A stretch of 27,824 nt of DNA, taken from contig CAKZGB010000004.1 in NCBI GenBank assembly GCA_936911875.1, positions 1 through 27,824 on the forward strand, given 5' to 3'. The notes beneath the pieces are model-generated. The model made no database searches, was not told the DNA's origin, and was given only the letters and a program-made list of their open reading frames with translations. Every line of letters starts with the position of its first letter. The first letter of the stretch is position 1. Below are positions 22,639 through 27,824 of this stretch, piece by piece. The DNA is from an uncultured Lysobacteraceae bacterium (GTDB lineage: Bacteria > Pseudomonadota > Gammaproteobacteria > Xanthomonadales > Xanthomonadaceae). The position numbers and the translations under genes were made by a program.

Positions 22639-24527
22639 TGGGCCCTCCTGGAAAAATTGATCTGATATGCATAGTTGCCGGGCTGCAATGCCGGAAACAC
22701 GAGCTGGCTAGTGTAATCATCGACTCGCTTGACTACGGGTTGCACGGCACCCACCTTGGTCACGCGAATGGTCGGTACAGTACCACGGGCAGGCACCATC
22801 ACGAGCACCGTAACGCCATCGACAGGCACTTTGCCCTTGACGGAAATATCCAGTTCAAGACGAAGGCCTTGGCGACTTCCGACCACCGAAACATTGCGGC
22901 GTGCACGCCACCACTGGCTGATCTGCTCGCCATTAGCCAGCCACAAATCGCCGGATCGCTGGTATTGCAGCAGACGGTCGAGATACGGAGCCATGGCCTG
23001 ATTCAACGGCTGACCGGGAGACATGTACTGGCTGTGCACACTCAAAGTGCCCAGACCGCCATCGCGCCGGTTGTTCTCCATGTCTTCGCTAAGCGCCTTG
23101 AACAATGCCTGCGGGTCCTGCGTCTCTTCCAACTGGTTGATGTCATCACGCTGGGTGCGTGGCATGATCAGCATCTCATCGGCCAAGTTGACGTCCTTCG
23201 ATTTCAGGAAGAACGGCACGGTCGACTCAGTGCGCGAGGGATTGGCCAGGTGATAACGCAGCCCCATTTTCTGTAGCAGACGCTCGGTGATTGCGTCATA
23301 CGATTCGGTCGGCGCACGGAAACCGCGCGCCGCTCGCGACAGCGCCGGATTCAGACTGGTCAGCTGCTGCTGCATTAGCGTCAGACGGTTTTGCTGCTCG
23401 GACTCGGACTGCTTGCCGAAGCCGATATGAATATCGCCGTGGTATGCAATATCGAAGCCGTCATTGGCCAGGCGACGCACAGTGTTCGGATCTTTGATTG
23501 CCTCGCTGGTCAGCAGGAAGAAGGTGCCCGGAATTCCGCGCGCCTTGAGCATATCGGCCAGCGAATTGGCGGCACCGAACATGTGCTCGGTATCCATTTC
23601 TACCAATTGTGCTGCCCGGTAGCCCTTGGGCCAGTTGGCCAGCGTGATCATGGGTTGACGTTGCAACCACAGCAGTGCGTCATCAATGATCGGATAAATC
23701 AGATTGAGCGAGGCATCCCACGATGTTTCAGCAAACGCAAAAGCCACCGTCCGGCTGGAGCGGGATTCGGTGTAAACCAGCGCACCCTCACTCGGGTAGC
23801 CGTGCGTTTCAACGCGATACCAGTTAGTCAGACGGGCGGCAATATAATCGGCACGGAACCGCAACATCGGCTCCGATGCGGGACTCAGCCAAAGGCGTCG
23901 ACCGGGCTCCTGGCTAAGTGTCAGCGGCGTTTCAGCCGAAATCGTAATTTGTCGCGGATCGCCCTGAATTTTTTCACGCTCACCAAGCGCGACGACGCCG
24001 AGTGACTGCAGGAAGTCCCAGCCGGCCCATTCGCCATCGGAACTGCGCGTACCCGAAGCCCACGTTGTCAGGACGCTGACACCGGATTCCCGGAGACTGG
24101 CCATTGTGCGTCGCTCGTCCGGGCCAATGGCGAGCGCAGACGGCAGAATAACAACGGTATTGGCACGAGGACGGACCTGGTTCAGGTCCGAGACCTCGGT
24201 ATAGTCTCGGCCGCGCGCCTTAAAGTACGCACGCCAGGGATTGACCAGCACATCGTAATTGCCGCCGATCGTGTGGTAGTACTGCTGGTTCGTGTCGGAA
24301 ACGAAGAGATAGATTGTGCCCTCTGCAGCGGCGGCGGCATTGGACTGCGCGCGGTCACCGAATACCGGTGCTCGCCAGCCAAGATGCGACATCATCAGCA
24401 GATAGGCCAGCACAGGCAAGGCCACGCCCAGGATGACCATATACGGCATCAGCATCCATTGCGGCATGCGCCATTTTGGCAACCCGTCGCCCGAACTTTG
24501 GCGAGATGGCATAACGACTGCAGCCAT
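22635..24527 (-). CDS. Membrane-anchored polysaccharide deacetylase-like protein
   Basis: The ATG at 24527 follows the upstream stop in a TGATG arrangement; a GTG one codon earlier is the alternative. The 630-aa protein has one N-terminal transmembrane helix (MVILGVALPVLAYLLMM) and is otherwise periplasmic. Its order is a glutamine-amidotransferase-like domain (TVVILPSALAIGPDERRT), a NodB-like deacetylase domain, and a C-terminal beta-sandwich ending LQPGNYAYQINF. In the middle domain VEMDTEH supplies an Asp (about 312), YHGDIH gives the His-x3-His pair (about 363 and 367), and RGFRAPTESYD matches the next conserved motif. Metal-dependent de-N- or de-O-acetylation is therefore possible. The paralogue at 7869-9785 lacks these residues. 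Confidence 0.8.
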   Translation of the reverse strand: MAAVVMPSRQSSGDGLPKWRMPQWMLMPYMVILGVALPVLAYLLMMSHLGWRAPVFGDRAQSNAAAAAEGTIYLFVSDTNQQYYHTIGGNYDVLVNPWRAYFKARGRDYTEVSDLNQVRPRANTVVILPSALAIGPDERRTMASLRESGVSVLTTWASGTRSSDGEWAGWDFLQSLGVVALGEREKIQGDPRQITISAETPLTLSQEPGRRLWLSPASEPMLRFRADYIAARLTNWYRVETHGYPSEGALVYTESRSSRTVAFAFAETSWDASLNLIYPIIDDALLWLQRQPMITLANWPKGYRAAQLVEMDTEHMFGAANSLADMLKARGIPGTFFLLTSEAIKDPNTVRRLANDGFDIAYHGDIHIGFGKQSESEQQNRLTLMQQQLTSLNPALSRAARGFRAPTESYDAITERLLQKMGLRYHLANPSRTESTVPFFLKSKDVNLADEMLIMPRTQRDDINQLEETQDPQALFKALSEDMENNRRDGGLGTLSVHSQYMSPGQPLNQAMAPYLDRLLQYQRSGDLWLANGEQISQWWRARRNVSVVGSRQGLRLELDISVKGKVPVDGVTVLVMVPARGTVPTIRVTKVGAVQPVVKRVDDYTSQLVFPALQPGNYAYQINFSRRAQ

Positions 24528-24760
24528 CACTCAAATCCTTTACCCGGCATGTCGAGCTGCTTGTCGATCTGGGCGGGAACATACCGACTGAAAAAAATCG
24601 GCTCGTCATCGGCGCCGGTATTGCTCAGATCAAGATTCAATGCGCGGCCGGGCTTGCGCTTCTCGCGGATTTTGAATGCCGCATAGGCAATAAAGCCCAT
24701 AACCACGGTGGCAATCGTTGTCGCCAGGATCACGGTAGCCAAAATGGAAATCAGGTCCAC
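24527..24760 (-). CDS. Small single-pass membrane protein, possible PgaD-like partner
   Basis: This 77-aa protein starts at a GTG that directly follows the TAA of the glycosyltransferase gene. It has one hydrophobic segment (ILATVILATTIATVVMGFIAYAAF, residues 6-29), a basic stretch KIREKRKPGR, then a soluble tail of about 38 residues. By position and size it could play the part of PgaD, the small membrane protein needed by PgaC, but no sequence identity can be claimed. It overlaps the deacetylase-like gene at its 3' end. Confidence 0.7.
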   Translation of the reverse strand: MDLISILATVILATTIATVVMGFIAYAAFKIREKRKPGRALNLDLSNTGADDEPIFFSRYVPAQIDKQLDMPGKGFE

Positions 24761-26110
24761 TTATAAATGTCCTTCTCGTTCAAGTTTGCCCCACGTCATG
24801 GCGGTGCCGCGCCATTCCTCAATTGTAGCGAGTACTTTTGCCACATCGATGATATTGATGTACAGCAGGCGAAACAGAACGGCGTAGGGGATGATTTTCG
24901 GGTCTTCTTTCTCGATCACTACGCAATAACTGGCGGCGATCAGATCCAGCAGCGTCAGTTGCAGCCACCAGAAAAACAGCAGCGTGATCAGACCGTACTC
25001 AAAACTGACGTACACAAAGAACAGGTTCGACAGCACATTCGAGAATGGCCAGACGACGCCTTCGAACAGCATGTACCAGAGAATCCAGAAGTTGACGCCG
25101 GCCTTGCGCGGGCTCCAAAGGGCCCAACCATGCTTGGAAGTCGCCTGCAGAATGCCGCGCGTCCAGCGATAGCGTTGCTTGAGCAGATTAAGCAGGCTCG
25201 AAGGCGTTTCGACCCATGCCACTGCCGCCGGCTCATAGACAATGTGCCAGCCGTGCATCAGCAACTTGAGAGTCAGGTCACAGTCCTCGGCGAAGGTGTG
25301 GTGATCGTAGCCACCGACTTCGCGCAGAACTTCCTTGCGGAACATGCCCAGCGGGCCGGGAATAATGTTAACGACGTGGGCAAAACTCTGCGCCTTGCGC
25401 GCCATCGCCAGGCCCTCGATGTATTCGAGCGCCTGAATCTTGGACCACATATTATTGCGGTTGATAACTTTGACGTTACCGGCCACGGCCCCGACGCGCG
25501 CATCGGCAAAGTGACGGATACAGACCCGCAACGTGTTGCTGGAGAGTTTGGAATCGCCATCCATGCACAGCACAAATTCACCGCGCGCCATGGAGATTCC
25601 CTTGTTCAGCGCTTGCGCTTTACCACCGTTGGGCTGAGTGAGCACTCGAACGGTCACATCGGCCGAAGTCTCGGCAATGCGCAGGGCCTTGTAATAGGTG
25701 TCATCGGAAGACCCGTCATCGACCACGATAATCTCGTAGTTCGGGTAATCAAGATTCAACAGCGCCTTGAGCGCAGCCTCAATGAGAACTCCTTCGTTAT
25801 AGGCAGGCACCACCAGCGAGATCATCGGCAGCGAGCGTTCGTTGGTCTCACTCTTACTGGGGTCGCCATGCGACACCACATTGATGTGTTCAAGATACGA
25901 CAGCAGAATCGTGATGCTGTAACGCGCAATCAGCACCAAGAGAATAAACAGCAAGTAGATCGCGACGATCCGCAGCACTGTGCTTTCAAGGATAATGGCG
26001 AGTGAGCCTCCCTCGCGCTGCAGGGTCAGATAACTGAATCCCAGCATCAGCAGGGATGACAAAATTACAAGGCCAATGAACCCGAACGCAATAGCGCGTT
26101 GTCGCCTCAC
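24761..26110 (-). CDS. PgaC-like processive GT2 glycosyltransferase
   Basis: This 449-aa inner-membrane enzyme has the length and order of PgaC/IcaA-type synthases: two N-terminal helices, a GT2 domain, then several C-terminal helices. All catalytic motifs are intact: VVDDGSSDDT (D131-D132), DGDS (D184, D186), FAEDCD (E275, D276) and QRYRW (312-316). GGKAQALNKG and VVPAYNE are also present. It would polymerise a sugar nucleotide, by family analogy UDP-GlcNAc, and extrude the chain. It overlaps the exporter gene by 4 bases and is followed by the small membrane partner. It is the only evident active polymerase of the operon. Confidence 0.92.
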   Translation of the reverse strand: MRRQRAIAFGFIGLVILSSLLMLGFSYLTLQREGGSLAIILESTVLRIVAIYLLFILLVLIARYSITILLSYLEHINVVSHGDPSKSETNERSLPMISLVVPAYNEGVLIEAALKALLNLDYPNYEIIVVDDGSSDDTYYKALRIAETSADVTVRVLTQPNGGKAQALNKGISMARGEFVLCMDGDSKLSSNTLRVCIRHFADARVGAVAGNVKVINRNNMWSKIQALEYIEGLAMARKAQSFAHVVNIIPGPLGMFRKEVLREVGGYDHHTFAEDCDLTLKLLMHGWHIVYEPAAVAWVETPSSLLNLLKQRYRWTRGILQATSKHGWALWSPRKAGVNFWILWYMLFEGVVWPFSNVLSNLFFVYVSFEYGLITLLFFWWLQLTLLDLIAASYCVVIEKEDPKIIPYAVLFRLLYINIIDVAKVLATIEEWRGTAMTWGKLEREGHL

Positions 26111-27824
26111 CAGCGCCGCTCCAGGAACAGCATTCCCGTGTGAGCGCGATACGGTTTGGCATCACGGGTATTGGAGATAGCCCAAACGCGCGCGCCCGCA
26201 GACCAGTCCGCATTGACCTTGTATGATGCGTTAAGCGAAGCACCCCAGCTCTTGTCGGCCTCACCCCATAGTCGGGTACCGCGTTGCACTCCCGCCGCCA
26301 ACGACCAGCGATCATTGCTCCATTCGTAGTCGAGACCGACAAATGCAGTTCCGTAGCCGTCGGCAGGCGACCAGTATTCGGCAGCGTTCGTCCTGGCCTC
26401 GCGGAATTCAATACCGATCACCGGCTTGATGTGCTTGGAAATTACGTGGAACGGCGGCGAGAGACGGATATTACCCGCGCTGACGTTGTTGCCATCAGAG
26501 ACGCGATACTGGTCGAACGCATAAGAGAATTGGCCCACCGCACTCGCCAACTGTCCGGTCAAACCCACATTCCAGGCTGTGAGGCGTTTATCCAGGGCCC
26601 GCGGGTTCAGTGACTGATCACCCCAGTTCACTACGCCGGCATGGACTCGCAGTGGCGAATCGGCCAAAGGCGATACCGTTACCAATCCGTAAATTCGATC
26701 GGACGCGGTGACCTCAATCAGCGGATCCAGCGGCAAATCGTGCGCATGCAGTCGACCGGTCAACTGCATCTGACTGGCCTGCGGGCCGCCAGGCAATTGC
26801 GCGTGCATGCCGCGCCCTTCGAGCTCCCACTGGCGAAACCCGTCTTTGGTATTCCAGCGATAATTGACGTTCAGTGCCTGCGTCTCGACCTTGTCGACAT
26901 CGCCCGAAGTTTCCAGCGAGATTCGGGTGCGCGGACGCAGAGCGGCCTGCGCCAGCGCCATGCCGTCGAGCGCATCCTGATTTTGGGAGTCCGAGGCCAA
27001 CACCTCACGGTACATCGGCACTGCCTTGTATTCTTTACCGCGCCAACGCATGACATTGGCCATGGCAGTCAAAGCAGCTGGACGCACCGGCGTATCCAGC
27101 AGCGTCTTGTAGATTGCATCAGCGGCCTCGGTCTTCCCGGTCCATGCCAATGCATTCCCGATAACTAAGCGCAGGTCGGGGTCGACATCGCCGTTCTTGA
27201 TCAAAGGCGCACCAAGCTTAGCAACCTTTTCGTAATCGCCGGCCAGATTGGCCGTCACGATGACCTTCTGTTCGGGCGGACGCCTGATGTCGGCTTCAAG
27301 TTCGGCATGTGAGGGCACGTATTCAAACGCCCCCATCTGCATCGGCTTGGGTGCTTCGGTGGCAATTCGAATCGGCGGTGCTTCAGAGGTGTCTACGAAC
27401 ACTGCCGGCTCGCGATTCGCCGAAATAGCACTTGCCGACGCGAGTGTCACATCAGGATTTGTCAGCGACGCGTCCGCAGTGCTTGCAGCCGGCACAGGGA
27501 ATGCCGAAGGCGATGCGGGCACATCCATGACCGACGGGACCGAACCAGTCGTCGCCGATGCCTCCGCAATCGAAGGCATGGCCGAAGGCGTGGCGGGCAC
27601 ATCCATGATCGACGGGACGCTTCCGACGGTTGCAGGCACATCCGCAATCGATGGCATGGCCGAAGGCGTGGCGGGCACATCCATGATCGACGGCACTGTA
27701 CCGATCGTCGGAGCGGACGCTGTAGCAATCGAAGGCGACGCCGCCGGAGTTGCAGGCACGTCCATGATCGACGGAACATTGCCTGCTGTTGCCGGCACAT
27801 CCATGATCGACGGCACTGTACCGA
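26107..27824 (-). CDS. TPR and outer-membrane beta-barrel exporter (5' end outside window)
   Basis: The frame is open to the window edge, so the start and signal peptide are missing. Visible parts in order: a tandem-repeat low-complexity region (27466-27824), a spacer, TPR-like helices (EKVAKLGAPLIKNGD, GNALAWTGKTEAADAIYKTLL, MRWRGKEYKAVPMYREVL), and from about 26900 down a region of alternating beta strands ending in a C-terminal Trp (FLERRW), typical of outer-membrane barrels. This TPR-barrel plan is that of PgaA and BcsC, which conduct the polymer through the periplasm and outer membrane. It would be the exporter of the operon. Only a few TPRs are seen, fewer than in BcsC. Confidence 0.8.
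   Translation of the reverse strand, partial: GTVPSIMDVPATAGNVPSIMDVPATPAASPSIATASAPTIGTVPSIMDVPATPSAMPSIADVPATVGSVPSIMDVPATPSAMPSIAEASATTGSVPSVMDVPASPSAFPVPAASTADASLTNPDVTLASASAISANREPAVFVDTSEAPPIRIATEAPKPMQMGAFEYVPSHAELEADIRRPPEQKVIVTANLAGDYEKVAKLGAPLIKNGDVDPDLRLVIGNALAWTGKTEAADAIYKTLLDTPVRPAALTAMANVMRWRGKEYKAVPMYREVLASDSQNQDALDGMALAQAALRPRTRISLETSGDVDKVETQALNVNYRWNTKDGFRQWELEGRGMHAQLPGGPQASQMQLTGRLHAHDLPLDPLIEVTASDRIYGLVTVSPLADSPLRVHAGVVNWGDQSLNPRALDKRLTAWNVGLTGQLASAVGQFSYAFDQYRVSDGNNVSAGNIRLSPPFHVISKHIKPVIGIEFREARTNAAEYWSPADGYGTAFVGLDYEWSNDRWSLAAGVQRGTRLWGEADKSWGASLNASYKVNADWSAGARVWAISNTRDAKPYRAHTGMLFLERRW
27466..27824 (-). repeat. Tandem 26-27-residue repeats in the exporter N-terminal region
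   Basis: About four and a half units built on VPSIMDVPATP followed by a variable PSIA segment are encoded in tandem, with a period of 78-81 bases. Unit starts read GN, GT, GS and GS before VPSI or VPSV. The tract continues past the window edge, so the full copy number is unknown. The units are Pro/Ala/Ser-rich and probably extended in the periplasm. Such arrays are prone to copy-number change. Confidence 0.8.

Noticed and set aside
24767..26005. 412-aa plus-strand frame opposite the GT2 gene
   Set aside because: Composition is Gln/His/Arg-rich, as expected for an antisense frame; the GT2 frame has all catalytic motifs.
1..27824. CRISPR array
   Set aside because: No regularly spaced direct repeats; the only tandem repeat is the coding array at 27466-27824.

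Overview
The window suggests a gammaproteobacterium of moderately high GC, most likely in the Xanthomonadales (Lysobacter/Xanthomonas group). This is an inference from gene content, from the style of an intergenic inverted repeat at about 6435-6567, and from double-glycine peptide export remnants. No rRNA or housekeeping marker is present to fix the taxon. Almost everything real lies on the minus strand.

Region 1 (1 to about 5450) is a variable, decayed stretch lying on the 3' side of a tRNA gene. It holds a Phd/YefM-PIN toxin-antitoxin pair with a perfect operator palindrome. It also holds a wrecked third paralogue of the deacetylase-like proteins of the main cluster, fused to the 5' end of an IS3-family orfA. 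Beyond these lie three units made of a small Gly-rich-tailed peptide frame and a secreted or lipid-anchored Cys-containing protein, a broken HlyD/CvaA-type export adaptor, and an IS256-family element whose transposase has lost about 70 internal residues. The peptide frames, two of them opening with a [DE]M[NS]AV[IV] motif, together with the adaptor remnant, look like the remains of a double-glycine peptide (microcin-like) secretion locus.

Region 2 (5455-7803) is ordinary chromosome: tRNA-Ile2(CAU) with its terminator, an EamA/DMT permease, a repeat-derived inverted repeat, and amtB with a good sigma70 promoter.

Region 3 (7869 to beyond 27824) is one long minus-strand operon of at least 15 genes, mostly overlapping or spaced by fewer than 25 bases, for synthesis, export and O-acetylation of an exopolysaccharide. 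In transcription order it encodes a TPR/outer-membrane barrel exporter (start outside the window), a complete PgaC-like processive GT2, a 77-aa membrane partner, a deacetylase-like protein with metal-ligand candidates, BcsD, a Pro/Ala-rich scaffold, and BcsQ. These are followed by a BcsA-like protein lacking catalytic motifs, BcsB, a second ParA/MinD-type ATPase, a GH18-like lipoprotein, an AlgI-type MBOAT, an AlgJ/AlgX-like SGNH protein, AlgF, a second SGNH protein, and a deacetylase-like paralogue without metal ligands.

The working model is that the PgaC-like enzyme polymerises the sugar, while the degenerate BcsA-like protein, BcsB, BcsD, the scaffold and the ATPases form a cellulose-synthase-type inner-membrane and periplasmic platform. 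The barrel exports the chain, the AlgI/J/F/X-like set O-acetylates it, and the GH18-like and deacetylase-like proteins trim or bind it. This hybrid of Pga, Bcs and Alg/Wss parts is the most interesting system in the window. The polymer it makes cannot be read from sequence.
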